NCBI GenBank assembly: GCA_016721435.1
Contig: JADKIC010000012.1
Location: 84,023 to 148,022, forward strand
Direction of reading: 5' to 3'
DNA from: Bacteroidota bacterium
GTDB taxonomy: Bacteria > Bacteroidota > Bacteroidia > AKYH767-A > OLB10
Length of the DNA: 64,000 bases
A model generated the notes under the pieces. The model saw nothing but the letters and a program-made list of their open reading frames with translations. It was not told where the DNA came from and made no database searches. A program made the position numbers and the translations under genes. Numbering within the stretch: position 1 is the stretch's first letter; the number at the start of each line of letters is the position of its first letter. This document shows positions 29,454 through 40,075 of this stretch, in pieces.

Positions 29454-31944
29454 ATGGCATCATACAAACACATCTTCATATCAGGAAATGTAAATAGCGA
29501 GAAATATAGAGCTCCTTCGGCAATGGGAGCGAAACCACGTATCCCAATTCGTGACAGAGCCACCCAAAGCCAAAAACTTTTAAATCAGTTTGATGCCATT
29601 TGGCAACAAAAAGCGGAACTACAACAAGAAAGGGGTGCGGAACAAATTTGCCACGAGAAGGAACGTATCTTTCCTTTACCAGCGCTGCCGACCACGATTT
29701 GATTACCAAAAGTCTAGAAGACCTTAGAAAAGGCATTCGCTTATTGAACATCAAAGAAATTCCATTGGTGACCAAACACAAATACGCGCAACGGTGTATG
29801 TTCCCAGCGGAAAGAAGGGCATTTCATTGCTAAAATTCAAAAATACCAACAGGAAGAAACGGCAAGGGGCAACCTAAAAATGCTCCATTTAGTCAATAGT
29901 ATTGAAGATGTAAGCATCGCATTGTTAGAGGGATTATGGACAGACAAACCACAGCTTATTCCGACAGATACTGCCAAATGGAGTGAGGCGTGGCTGAACG
30001 TAAATACAAAAGAAAATCAGGAACATGAACAAATTGCACAGTTTCTTGCAACGCTTGACAACATTGGAATAACGTATAAACATAACAGTATTATTTTCCC
30101 CGAAAGAGCCGTTTTGTTGGTAGACGCCAACCGTGAACAGTTGGTTGAACTGATGTTGCAAAGCGATTTGCTGGCAGAGTTCAGAGCAGGGCAAGAACCC
30201 GCTGGATTTTGGGTGAGCGAAAGTAGTGTTGAACAACAGGCGTGGGTTGATGATTTGTTGAACAGAATTGAATTTGGTTGAAAGCAACGTAAAAGTTTGT
30301 TGTTGGATAGTGGAGTAAATAACGGACATCAGTTATTACAACCGCTACTTGCGAATGCAGATACACTTACCGTTGATAACACTTGGGGAACCGACGACCA
30401 CGAACCAAGAGCAGGACACGGAACACTAATGGCAGGCATTGCAGGCTACGGACAAATGGAACAAGTGCTTGTTTCTGCAAATGCAGTTCCACTAACGCAT
30501 AAATTGTGTTCAGTAAAAATTCTGCCACGACCGAATCAGGCACAAACACCACGAGAGTTGTGGGGCGATATAACAACACAAGGAATTGCAAGGGCTGAAA
30601 TTCAAAACCCGAATATGGTGTTGGTTTACTGTATGTCTGTTACCTCGCAAGAAGATACCGACAGAGGTAGACCTTCTTCTTGGTCAGGTGCGATGGACAA
30701 TTTGGCTTTTGGTGAAGGTGAAAATCAACGATTGATAATTATTTCAGCTGGAAATATCCGTGATGAAGAATTGTGGCAAAACTATCCCAATTCAAACTTT
30801 ACAACTTCAGTAAAAATCCGGCACAAGCGTGGAACGCATTGGTAGGAGCATACACCAAAAAAATTCAGGTAAATGACCCGAATTTTCAAAATCATACACC
30901 CGTTGCCAACGAAGGCGAGCTTTCACCTTACAGTTCAACTTCATTACTTTGGGAAAAAAAGTGGGCTGTAAAACCCGATGTGGTTTTTGAAGGTGGAAAT
31001 TTATTGAGAGCACCTGACGACATCGTTAAACCACATGAAGATTTGGAATTGCTATCCACATCAAGGTCTATACAAATTAAGCCGTTTGACACCATAAACG
31101 CTACAAGTGCTGCGGCTGCACAAGCATCGTGGTTTGCTGCAAAAATTGCATATGAATATTCCAATGCTTGGGCAGAAACTGTGAGAGGTTTAGTAGTTCA
31201 TTCAGCTAATTGGAATGCTGCAATGCTTGCTCAATCTCAGGTTCAACAAGGCAACCGAGCGAGTTTTAGAAACTTGTTGAGAACCTTTGGTTTTGGTGTT
31301 CCCGATTTAGAACGGGCTTTGTATAGTCAGGAAAGTGCCTTAACATACATAGCACAAGAAACCATTCAGCCCTTCAATTTCAAAGAAGGAAGCAGCACAA
31401 CCTGGAAACCAATGAAATTCACTTTTTTAATTTGCCGTGGGCAAGCGATTTATTATTGCAAATGGGCGAAACGCCCGTGAAATTGAAAATTACGCTTTCC
31501 TATTTCATAGAACCTGGAGCAGGTGAAATCGGTTGGAAAGATAAATATCGCTATCAGTCGCACGGTTTGCGTTTTGATGCAAACAACGTAAACGAAAGCG
31601 AAGATGATTTTAGGAAACGTATTAACATTGCGGCTCGGGAAGAAAACGAAGAAGTAAACGGTAACGCAGGTAGCAACCGTTGGGCAATAGGCACAAACAA
31701 CCGAAGCATAGGCTCAATACATTCCGATTATTGGGAAGGAACGGCAGCCGCTTTAGCAACTTGCAATCACGTTGCGGTTTATCCTGTAATTGGTTGGTGG
31801 CGTGAACGTAAACATTTAGGAAAAGTAGAAAATCAAACACGTTATTCGTTGATTATATCGCTTGAAACACCCGCTCAAGACATTGAACTATACACAACAG
31901 TTAGAAACATGATTGAAGTGCCGATCGAAATTAATGCAACATAG
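29454..31944 (+). CDS. ietS: IetS-like S8 (subtilisin) family peptidase (frameshifted)
   Basis: A cytoplasmic-looking subtilase of about 830 residues (no signal peptide), partner of the AAA ATPase. The triad is visible: Asp in LLDSGVNNGHQLL (about 30300), His in HGTLMAGIAGYG (about 30417), the oxyanion Asn in IISAGN (about 30750) and Ser in NATSAAAAQASWFAA (about 31105). An N-terminal domain of about 280 residues precedes the protease and a beta-rich domain of about 200 follows. Frames change near 29640, 29820, 30285, 30810 and 31420; each junction is repaired by one base. IetAS was first described as a plasmid-maintenance pair on pTiC58 and later as an antiphage pair. Confidence 0.8.
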
Positions 31945-32030
31945 GCACAGCCCATAACAGCACCTACAAGAAATTGAAGATTAAGTGGCTAAATACACTG
32001 TCAGTATAAAATAATCTCGTATATCAACTA

Positions 32031-32423
32031 ATGAAACACATCCAAGTAGTTGCCGCCATTGTCGTTCACGAGAACAAGATTTTGTGTGTGCAGCGGAATG
32101 AGAATAAGTACGATTATATATCCAAAAAATACGAATTCCCTGGTGGCAAGATGGAGGTGGGTGAATCCAAGGAAGCGACTATAAAACGTGAAATGTTGGA
32201 GGAGCTTAATTTGGAGATTGAAGTGAAAGAGGATTTTTTAACGGTCACGCATGAATATCCTGATTTTATGATCACCATGCATAGTTTTATTTGTTCTTGT
32301 AAAGATTCTTCACTTGAACTAACGGAGCATATCGCTTTTCAGTGGTTGCCAGCATCATAAATGGGTGATTTAGATTGGGCGGCTGCAGATGTTCCCATCG
32401 TTAAAAAGCTAATGAGCAAGTAA
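32031..32423 (+). CDS. NUDIX hydrolase (MutT-like) with in-frame stop
   Basis: A MutT-like pyrophosphohydrolase. The NUDIX box GGKMEVGESKEATIKREMLEEL (residues 38-59: GGKMEVGE, then REMLEEL) is complete, with the EE metal-binding pair. An in-frame TAA at 32358-32360 stops it after 109 residues, but the same frame continues with MGDLDWAAADVPIVKKL to a second stop at 32421. That continuation is the normal C-terminus of this family (LDWAAADxPIV), so the stop looks like a point change or read error. It ends 1 base before the helicase gene, so the two form an operon. Confidence 0.85.
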
Positions 32424-32424
32424 T

Positions 32425-35400
32425 ATGAATAAATTCTACCATAAATTAACGGGGAGTATACATACCGGCTTTATTGATCATTCCATTTCTTCTAGTAAGG
32501 AGTATTTGCCTCAGTTATTAGTGAATAGTGAGGGTAAAAGGTACTCACGACCATTGTCCAAGAATTGAATCGTTGTGAAGAATTTTGGTTTTCGGTGGCA
32601 TTTGTTACCACAAGCGGAATTGCTACATTAATAAATACATTAATTGAATTAGAGCGAAAAGGAATCAAAGGGAAAATTCTGGTTTCTCAATACTTAAATT
32701 TTACACAGCCTGAAGCACTCAAAAGGTTATTGCAATTTAAAAACATTGAACTTAAAATTGCTGTGGACAATGCTTTTCATTCGAAAGGATATTTATTCAA
32801 GAATGGAGATTTGTATAATCTAATTATTGGGAGTAGCAATTTAACAGCTTCAGCATTATGTGAAAACATTGAATGGAATTTAAAAATTACGGCCACTCCG
32901 GTTAGCTATATTATTCATAAAGCTATACATGAATTCTCCTCAGAATTTGAAAAAGGAATCAAGGTCGACGAATCATTTCTTCAGCATTACGAGATACTTT
33001 ACAATAAACAAGTCGATTTCTCCAAAAAGCTAAAAACTGAATTAGCCATATCAGGACAAGGGGAAATCATTCCCAATTTGATGCAGCTAGAAGCATTGGC
33101 TAATATTCAAAAGTTAAGAATAGATGGGAAACGTAAAGCATTGCTAATTTCTGCTACAGGTACTGGAAAAACATTTTTGTCGGCCTTTGATGTAAAGAAA
33201 GTGAACCCGAAAAAATTTCTTTTTGTGGTTCATCGCCTAAATATCGCTGAAACTTCCATGAGAGCTTATCAACTCATCTTCGGAAAAAAAAAGACGATGG
33301 GCATTTACTCTGGTAGTCAAAAAGACTTAGCTGCTGATTTTATTTTTTGCACGATACAAACTCTTTCAAAAGAGGAGCATTTAAAACAATTTGAAAGAAA
33401 TCACTTCGAATATATAGTAATCGATGAAACTCATCGTGCTGGAGCAGAATCGTATCAAAAACTTTTGAATTACTTCGAGCCCAAATTTCTTTTAGGGATG
33501 ACGGCGACACCAGAAAGAACAGATGGATTAGATGTTTTCAAACAATTTGATTATAACATCGCCTATGAAATTCGGTTACACCGTGCATTAGAAGAAAGAA
33601 TGTTGAGTCCGTTTCATTATTATGGAGTCACGGATATTTCAGTGGACGGAAAAACGCTAGAAGAAAACTCCGATTTCAAATTACTTACTTCGGATGAACG
33701 TATAACAAAAATTATTCAAAATGCTACCCTTTTTGGCAGTGATCAAGGAAGAGTTCGAGGACTGATATTCTGTTCTAAAGTAGAAGAATGCAAATCACTT
33801 TCTGAAGGATTCAATCAACGAGGATTTAATACCATTGCGCTTGCCGGAAATAATTTAGAAAGCGAAAGAGCAGACGCGATCAACAGATTAGAGTCTGATG
33901 ATCCTAAAGTAAAATTAGACTATATTTTCACAGTTGATATATTCAACGAAGGAATTGACATCCCAAGTGTCAATCAAATAATCATGTTAAGGCCAACACA
34001 ATCGGCAATAGTCTTTGTACAACAACTAGGTCGAGGATTAAGGAAAATTGAAAACAAAGAATATTTAACAGTCATTGATTTTATCGGCAATTACAGCAAC
34101 AATTTTTTAGTTCCCATTGCTCTATACGGTGACACTTCTTACAATAAAGATTCCTTAAGGAAATTTATGTCGAGCGGTAGTAGTCTAATTCCAGGAACCT
34201 CCACAATCAATTTCGATAAAATATCAAAAGAACGTATTTATGCTGCAATCGATACAGCAAATTTGCAGCAAAAAAAGGATTTAGTAAACGATTACAACCT
34301 CTTAAAATACAGATTGGGACACATCCCAATGATGGTTGATTTTCTTGAACAAGGTTCTCACGACCCTCAATTATTTGTCAATTATTCACGTTCCTATTTC
34401 AATTTTGTTTCCGAAATTGAAGATCGATTCAATGGAAAACTGATCAGCCAAGAGGTAAAATTACTTGAACTCTATTCCAGTGAAATCAACAATTCCAAAA
34501 GAATTGAGGAAAGTCTATTACTTGGAACATTAATCTCAAATAAAGTCATTTCATTCACGGAATTTAGAGAGCTGATCAAAAAAGAATACGATTATTCAAT
34601 TTCTGATGAAACCATTCATTCAGTTATAAACAACTTGAATTTTGAATTTGTAACTGAAATATTAAATAAAAAACTAGTTTGTGTTCGCGAAGTTTATAAA
34701 CTAAATATATTGTTGAAAGATAATTCTCAAATTAGCGTCCACCCAGACTTTGCCAAAATTCTTGAGAATGGAATCTTTAAGGAATTTCTCATAGATAATA
34801 TAAACTATTCTATTAAAGCATTCAACAAATTATTCAAAAAAGAACAGTTTCAAGAAGGGTTTGTACTTTATCGTAAATATTCTAGAAAGGATGTTTTTAG
34901 AATTTTAAATTGGAAAACTAATCCAGTTGCACAAAATGTAGGAGGGTATATAATAAGTCCTGATAAATCTAATTGTCCAATTTTTGTGACATATCATAAG
35001 GAAGAAGATATTTCAAATTCAACAAAATATGAGGATAGATTCATTTCAAATTCTGTTTTTGAATGGTTGTCAAAGTCAAAGCGAACTTTAATAAGTCCAG
35101 ATGTTAAGGCAATCATGAATTACAAAAGCGGACTTCGATTGCCACTTTTCATAAAGAAGAATAATGATGAAGGCACAGAGTTTTACTATATGGGTGAGGT
35201 ACAACCATTACCTTTTGAAGATAGTTTTGAGCAAACTTCTATGTTAAATAATAAAGACAAACCAGTTTCTGTTGTAAAAGTAAAATTTTCAATGCATCCT
35301 CCAGTTGAAGATTCCATTTACGAATACATAACGCAAAATCAGGAGGAGGAAGAGATGGAAAAGTTGAATTAGATTCTTCTCCTACCAAGATTCTGCCTTT

Positions 35401-35880
35401 TAAAATTATACCCGATCAACAAATAAAACGATATGAGAATTGCATTCCGCTGTATGATGTAAGTGCAGCTGCAGGGCCATTCAAAGGAATTGAAGAAGAT
35501 TATGCTATCGACTGGATTGAATTGCCCTCTTTAAAAAAATATTCAGATGAATATTTTGTAATTAGAGTTATGGGCGAATCGATGAATAAGAAAATCCCCA
35601 ATAATTCCTATTGCTTGTTTAAGAAAGACACTGGAGGTTCAAGAAATGGCAAAATCGTTTTAGTCCAGCATCAAGATATTCAAGATCATAAATACGGTAT
35701 AGGTCTAACCGTTAAAGAATATCACAGCACCAAAAAATCACAGAAGAACTTTGGCAACATGAATCCATCACCTTAAAACCAAAATCTACGGATTCGAAGT
35801 TTAAGGATATTGTGGTGAACATTGAAAGCGCAGAAGAATTTAGAATTTTGGGAATATTTGAAAGAGTGTTAGGTGAGTAG
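32425..35880 (+). CDS. PLD nuclease - SF2 helicase - DUF3427 - S24 peptidase fusion (frameshifted)
   Basis: About 1150 residues. From the ATG at 32425 (MNKFYHKLTGSIHTGF) the domains are: a PLD-like HKD nuclease (FHSKGYLFKNGD...IIGSSNLT, about residues 110-145); an SF2 helicase with Walker A SATGTGKT, DETH box VIDETHRAGA, TATPERTD and motif VI QQLGRGLRK (about 240-550); DUF3427; and a C-terminal LexA-like S24 domain with VMGESM (Ser) and LTVKEY (Lys), the catalytic pair. Frames shift near 32540, 35355 and at the A-run near 35733; the end is at 35880. PLD-helicase-DUF3427 proteins occur in restriction or defence contexts, often beside a NUDIX gene as here. DNA looks AT-rich against its flanks. 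Confidence 0.88.
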
Positions 35881-36080
35881 GAGAGGTGGAAAGTGGGAAA
35901 AACAAAGCGAATAAGCGAACAAGCGCGATAGTATCTGTGAATAAAGTATGGAAGGTTGGGTGGTGAGTTGAATTCGCCAATACACCTTGATATTCCAGTG
36001 AATTTGTACCCAGTTTAATCGATCCCATCCAAATCTCCATTAAAGACCAAAAAACGTCCATACCCATTTTCGCTCAACTC

Positions 36081-36431
36081 ATGCCACTTCTGATCTTTAA
36101 TATCAGCCGAAAATCGAAGGGCAGGGTAGCACAACACGATTTCGATGTCGTAGAATATGTGCATCCGCACTTAACCTTTGGTATCAACTCTCCGCGGAAG
36201 GCTTATAAGAACGATGCTGTACACCGTCAGAAACCCGGTTCCCTGCATCACCTCGCTTTTAAAGCAGCTTCGTGCGAAGAAGTAGATGCATTGTACGAGC
36301 AGCTAAAAGCCATCGGCGCAGAAATCGTGGAAGCGCCCAGGTACTTTCCGCAACACGGAGAAAAGTATTATTCCCTGTTTTTTAAAGATCCCGGGGTAAT
36401 TAAATTCGAAATTGTTTTTGAGGAGCGTTGA
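36081..36431 (+). CDS. VOC superfamily protein, possibly N-terminally truncated
   Basis: The second half is a vicinal-oxygen-chelate fold: KPGSLHHLAFKAASCEEVD, then a helix, APRYFPQHGEKYYSLFFKDPG and VIKFEIVFEE, giving the His and Glu metal ligands of this module. The first 45 residues are divergent and the usual N-terminal beta-alpha unit (with its own His ligand and W/FL motif) is not found upstream in any frame, so the gene may be truncated. The substrate is unknown. It sits between the helicase gene and the MntA/HepT pair. Confidence 0.65.
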   Translation: MPLLIFNISRKSKGRVAQHDFDVVEYVHPHLTFGINSPRKAYKNDAVHRQKPGSLHHLAFKAASCEEVDALYEQLKAIGAEIVEAPRYFPQHGEKYYSLFFKDPGVIKFEIVFEER

Positions 36432-36500
36432 TTTACCAGTCCGCTACAACGCGAACAACACGTTGGCAACCAATTAGGCAGAGAAAACGTCAGAAAATCT

Positions 36501-36508
36501 TATCTTTG
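36501..36508 (+). promoter_or_regulatory. candidate -7 element for mntA-hepT
   Basis: TATCTTTG, of the TAnnTTTG class, lies 4 bases before the ATG at 36513. No -33 element at proper spacing is evident. The arrangement copies that seen before holB. Confidence 0.4.
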
Positions 36509-36512
36509 TAAA

Positions 36513-36806
36513 ATGAAGCTCGACAACTCACAGTTAGAAACACTCAAAGCATACTTTAGCACCCGACCGGTGCTTAAAGCGTATCTCTTTGGGTCGTATG
36601 TAAGGGGGCTGGCTGACGAACTGAGCGATATTGATATACTAGTTGACCTGGACTATACACAGCGAATTGGATTAGGGTTTGTACAGATGCAAATTGATTT
36701 GGAAAAGATGCTGAAAACCAAGGTAGATTTAGTTTCTTCAAATGGTTTATCAAAACATATTAAACCAATAATTGACCAGGAAAAGCAATTGATTTATGCG
36801 CGGTAA
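36513..36806 (+). CDS. mntA: MntA-type nucleotidyltransferase antitoxin
   Basis: A 97-residue minimal nucleotidyltransferase. The active-site signature GSYVRGLADELSDIDILVD (residues 27-45) has GSxxRG and DxD. In MntA/HepT modules this enzyme adds AMP to the HepT toxin near its active site and so neutralises it. It overlaps the downstream hepT gene by 11 bases, which fits coupled translation of the pair. Confidence 0.9.
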   Translation: MKLDNSQLETLKAYFSTRPVLKAYLFGSYVRGLADELSDIDILVDLDYTQRIGLGFVQMQIDLEKMLKTKVDLVSSNGLSKHIKPIIDQEKQLIYAR

Positions 36807-37143
36807 ATTTGGAGACGGAGCCCGGTTGAAACATATGATGGATGCCATCGGCGAAATTGAAACTTATTTAGTGAATGCTGACTTTGATACATTCATGAAT
36901 AACTCCATGATGCGCTTTGCCTGCATAAAGCAAATGGAAATTATTGGTGAAGCGAGTGATCATATTTCTGAAGAAATTAAAACCAAATTCTCTGAAATAG
37001 AATGGGCGCAAATTAAAGGAATGCGAAATATTTTTGTCCATGAATATTTTGGAATTGATTCCAGATTAGTTTGGGAAATTATAAAACATGATTTACCCGA
37101 TCTGAAAAATAAAGTTGCCACCATCTTAAAAACATTAACTTAA
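36796..37143 (+). CDS. hepT: HepT-type toxin (HEPN RNase)
   Basis: A 115-residue HEPN-domain ribonuclease. The catalytic motif RNIFVHEYFG (R-x4-H-x-Y) is intact near residue 79, with the preceding conserved helix CIKQMEIIGEAS. It is the toxin of the MntA/HepT pair; both ORFs are complete, so the module could be active. It ends the defence-like island, with a 360-base gap following. Confidence 0.9.
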   Translation: MRGKFGDGARLKHMMDAIGEIETYLVNADFDTFMNNSMMRFACIKQMEIIGEASDHISEEIKTKFSEIEWAQIKGMRNIFVHEYFGIDSRLVWEIIKHDLPDLKNKVATILKTLT

Positions 37144-37507
37144 GCCTTTTGTCACGTTATGCCGGGGACGCCACCACTTCCATCCCGTTAAGTGCATCTT
37201 ACTACTGCCCTCCCCCTACTCCCTCTTTTACCTCTTTTACCTCTTCTACTTTTTGCAGCAGAAAGCAACCGGCTTCATGAACCAGTATCACCGGACTGCT
37301 TATGGTTCATTTGATATTTCAGGAGGAAGTCACCAAGTGAACAAGAGATTCAGGCCACACTCCATTAGGATTTTTGCGAGGAAAGTGGCAGAAATCAGAT
37401 CAACTTAGCTGAAAAGATACAGATTGAATTTTAAAGTAACCGTTTAAAATTTATATTTGTCTGATGGAGGCAAGTTTTCAAAAACACTCCTGTCTCCGGG
37501 AAAGGAT
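37144..37507. other. intergenic gap with a -7 element near its end
   Basis: No gene is seen. A pyrimidine-rich stretch of repeating CTCTTTTAC units lies near 37210-37245. TATATTTG (37452-37459) matches TAnnTTTG, 48 bases before the ATG at 37508 of the cyclase gene; a TTG 25 bases upstream (37424-37426) could be its -33 partner. Confidence 0.4.
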
Positions 37508-39338
37508 ATGAACTTCAGAAATATGAAACTAATTATTTTAGCAGGAATCTTTTTCCTTACAATTCATCCCGCCCACGCCAAAAAGGAAGGGCAACCTTTA
37601 GCCGATTCCCTGGAGCAGGTTTTAAAAAGGGCCGATATCTCTGAAACAGAAAGGGTGGATGTGTTGGCGACACTGGCGTACGAGTACCGAAATTTGTTGC
37701 CGCGCAAAGCCATTGCATTTGGCGAACAGGCCGAACTTCTTGCTAAGAAAATTCATTACGAGAAGAAGCTGGGGGAAATTTATTTATGTCAGGCCTATGC
37801 TTATGGATTTTTTAGTGATATAATTAAATCCTATGAATTGGCATTATTGGCGGTGAAGTACAATACAGAGTATACTATGAGGGATGTTTTGCCGCTTTCA
37901 AAATTGGTGGCCATCCAATTTAATCCGAATACTTCAAAAGAGAAATTACATGGTGCTGTCTTCCAACTCTTGCCGGAAGTAAATACTATTAAAGATAAAG
38001 TATGGTATATCCGAACCATAGGCGGATTCGGGAATGCATTCAATAGCGTGAATGATACAGCACAATCCGACAGTTTAATTCGCTTAGCTATAGCTGAATC
38101 CCAAAAACACAATCAGAAATTTATGGAGGCGCATAACATCGCCCGTTTAGCTGATTTGTATTTCATAAAACAGCAGTATGATACCTGTCTTTATTTATAA
38201 AAAAAACGAATGCCTATTTTGAGTCGATTCATGAAAAAAGAATACATTCTGAAGGATTGGGAGCCTTAGTGGAAATCTATTTAGCAAAATCAAAGGCAGA
38301 TAAAAAGTATCTGGATAGCGCCCTGGTCTATTCCAATTTATCGCTACAAAAGGCCATTGAGATAGAATATCAAACCAGAATTCTAAGTTGTTATCAACAG
38401 CAATATTTAATTCACAAAGAAAAGGGGGATTCGAAGAATACAATAAAATATCTTGAAAAATTCATTAGCTTAAACGATAGTCTCTACGGGCAAAACGCAA
38501 GAAGTAAAATAGAAGGCATTGCCATTAAGCAACGGGATGAAATCACCGATGCTCAGCTTCAATTAAAGGATGCAGAAGTGGCGCAGCAAAAAATCTATTC
38601 CTATGCTGCATTATCGGGAATAGCGCTGATCACCCTGTTGCTGTTCTTCGTTTTTAAAATTACCGGAATCAAAAAAAATCAACGGAAATTATTATCCACG
38701 AAAAGCAACGCAGTGAGGAGTTGCTCCTTAATATCCTTCCGGCGGAAATGGCGGAAGAGTTAAAAACCAATGGCAGCACCAAAGCCAAAGCATTCACCAT
38801 GGTCACTGTCATGTTCACCGACTTCAAGGACTTTACCGGCATCAGCGAAAGGTAAGTGCAGAACTACTCGTGGATGAAATACATCATTGCTTCTAGCGCC
38901 TTTGATTTCATCCTGCAGAAATACAAAATAGAAAAGATAAAGACCATTGGTGACGCGTATATGTGCGCGAGTGGTCTGCCCGTGCCCACTTACACGCATG
39001 CCCTGGACATGATCCAGGCGGCTATTGAAATCAGAAATTACATGCTGGAGCGCAAAAAAGAAAAAGAAGCCAGAGGTGAAATTCCATTTTTACTACGAAT
39101 AGGTATTCATACCGGTCCTGTGGTGGCCGGAATTGTGGGCGTAAAGAAATATGCTTACGACATCTGGGGCGATACCGTCAACCTCGCTGCACGAATGGAA
39201 CAAAACAGCGAATCCGGAAAAATCAACATCAGTGGCAGCACTTATGAATTGGTGAAGGAGAAATACAACTGTGTCCACCGTGGGAAAATTCAGGCCAAGA
39301 ACAAGGGAGAGATTGAGATGTACTTTGTAGAGGGGTGA
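37508..39338 (+). CDS. TPR-containing membrane adenylate cyclase (frameshifted)
   Basis: Class III nucleotide cyclase of about 600 residues. A signal peptide (MNFRNMKLIILAGIFF) leads into TPR-like helices, then a membrane segment (SGIALITLLLFFVF, near 38630) and the cytoplasmic catalytic domain: metal-binding Asp in VMFTDFKDFT and in IKTIGDAYMCASG, adenine-selecting Lys (EKIKTIG) with Asp in YDIWGDTVNLAARM, so cAMP is the expected product. The frame shifts near 38200, 38740 and 38860. The start at 37508 is preferred over an upstream TTG because it begins the signal peptide. Bacteroidota have many such sensors; the input is unknown. Confidence 0.85.
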
Positions 39339-39889
39339 GGCAGACATCCGGATTGACTCATGGTTTCAGTCTTATGTAATCAGCAAATCAATAAGCACAT
39401 ACACTTTGAGAAAAATGCGGACAGCTCTTGCACTAACTGTCAGAACTCCAAGCACCCTTCTCCCGCAAAAGCCCTGTAGGGGCGGAATCTTTGTAACCTA
39501 CAAGCTCTCATCTCCTAACACCCACCTTCACCCGACCTAAGGTCGGGTGAAGGTGGTATAGTGTAGGAAGAGTGTACTCCAGGTTACAAAGATTCCGCCC
39601 TTACAGGGCTTTTGGGACTAAGAAATTCTATTTTCAATTGAATTTATAATGTGTGTCTAACATTTGTTTTACCACATATGAAATTTATATCCTGTGAACC
39701 CTGTTAAGTTGGGTACATTCCAACACCATTTAATAAGGCTAAACATGAGGCTAAATCCAATTGGATACAATTATAAGATGGTGTAAACCTGACATTTAGG
39801 TGGTTTAATAAAATAATCAAAACTTAAAGAAGATTTTAAATGTTCTACTGACTGATTAAACATCATCTAAAAACCATTAACTAAAAATC
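39339..39889. other. intergenic region carrying a palindromic element
   Basis: No gene was found in about 550 bases. Apart from the nested inverted repeat (39461-39617), the stretch 39618-39889 is AT-rich without recognisable elements. Confidence 0.5.
39461..39617. repeat. 157-bp nested palindromic element (MITE/REP-like)
   Basis: The outer arms 39461-39499 and 39581-39617 are inverted copies that match over about 35 of 37-39 bases (ends TCCCAAAAGCCCTGTAAGGG). The centre holds a perfect 16-bp inverted repeat, CCACCTTCACCCGACC (39522-39537) and GGTCGGGTGAAGGTGG (39541-39556), with a 3-base loop. No ORF lies inside. It has the form of a short non-autonomous mobile or extragenic palindromic unit. 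No clear target duplication is visible. Confidence 0.85.
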
Positions 39890-40075
39890 ATGTTAAAAAA
39901 ATTTACGACTGCGGATAAACTTCTATTCGTTGCTGCACTTTTATCTTTAGTATTCTCAGAGCTACTCTACTTTCAAGGAGCAAAAGAAGATGCTACATTT
40001 ATTGGCTTATGGGTTCCATCCATATTAGCCTTTGGAATTTATTTAAAACTAATTAATAAGAATAGAAATGATTGA
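39890..40075 (+). CDS. small two-helix membrane protein
   Basis: A 61-residue protein with two hydrophobic helices (LLFVAALLSLVFSELLYF, then FIGLWVPSILAFGIYLKL) and a basic C-terminus. It is not a family I can name. It overlaps the next small ORF by 8 bases, and lies next to the LysR/DUF6671/SbtA cluster, so a role in ion or carbonate handling is possible, by position only. Confidence 0.6.
   Translation: MLKKFTTADKLLFVAALLSLVFSELLYFQGAKEDATFIGLWVPSILAFGIYLKLINKNRND

Noticed and set aside
35840..36067. A 75-residue minus-strand frame before the VOC gene
   Set aside because: No family resemblance, overlaps the end of the helicase gene.
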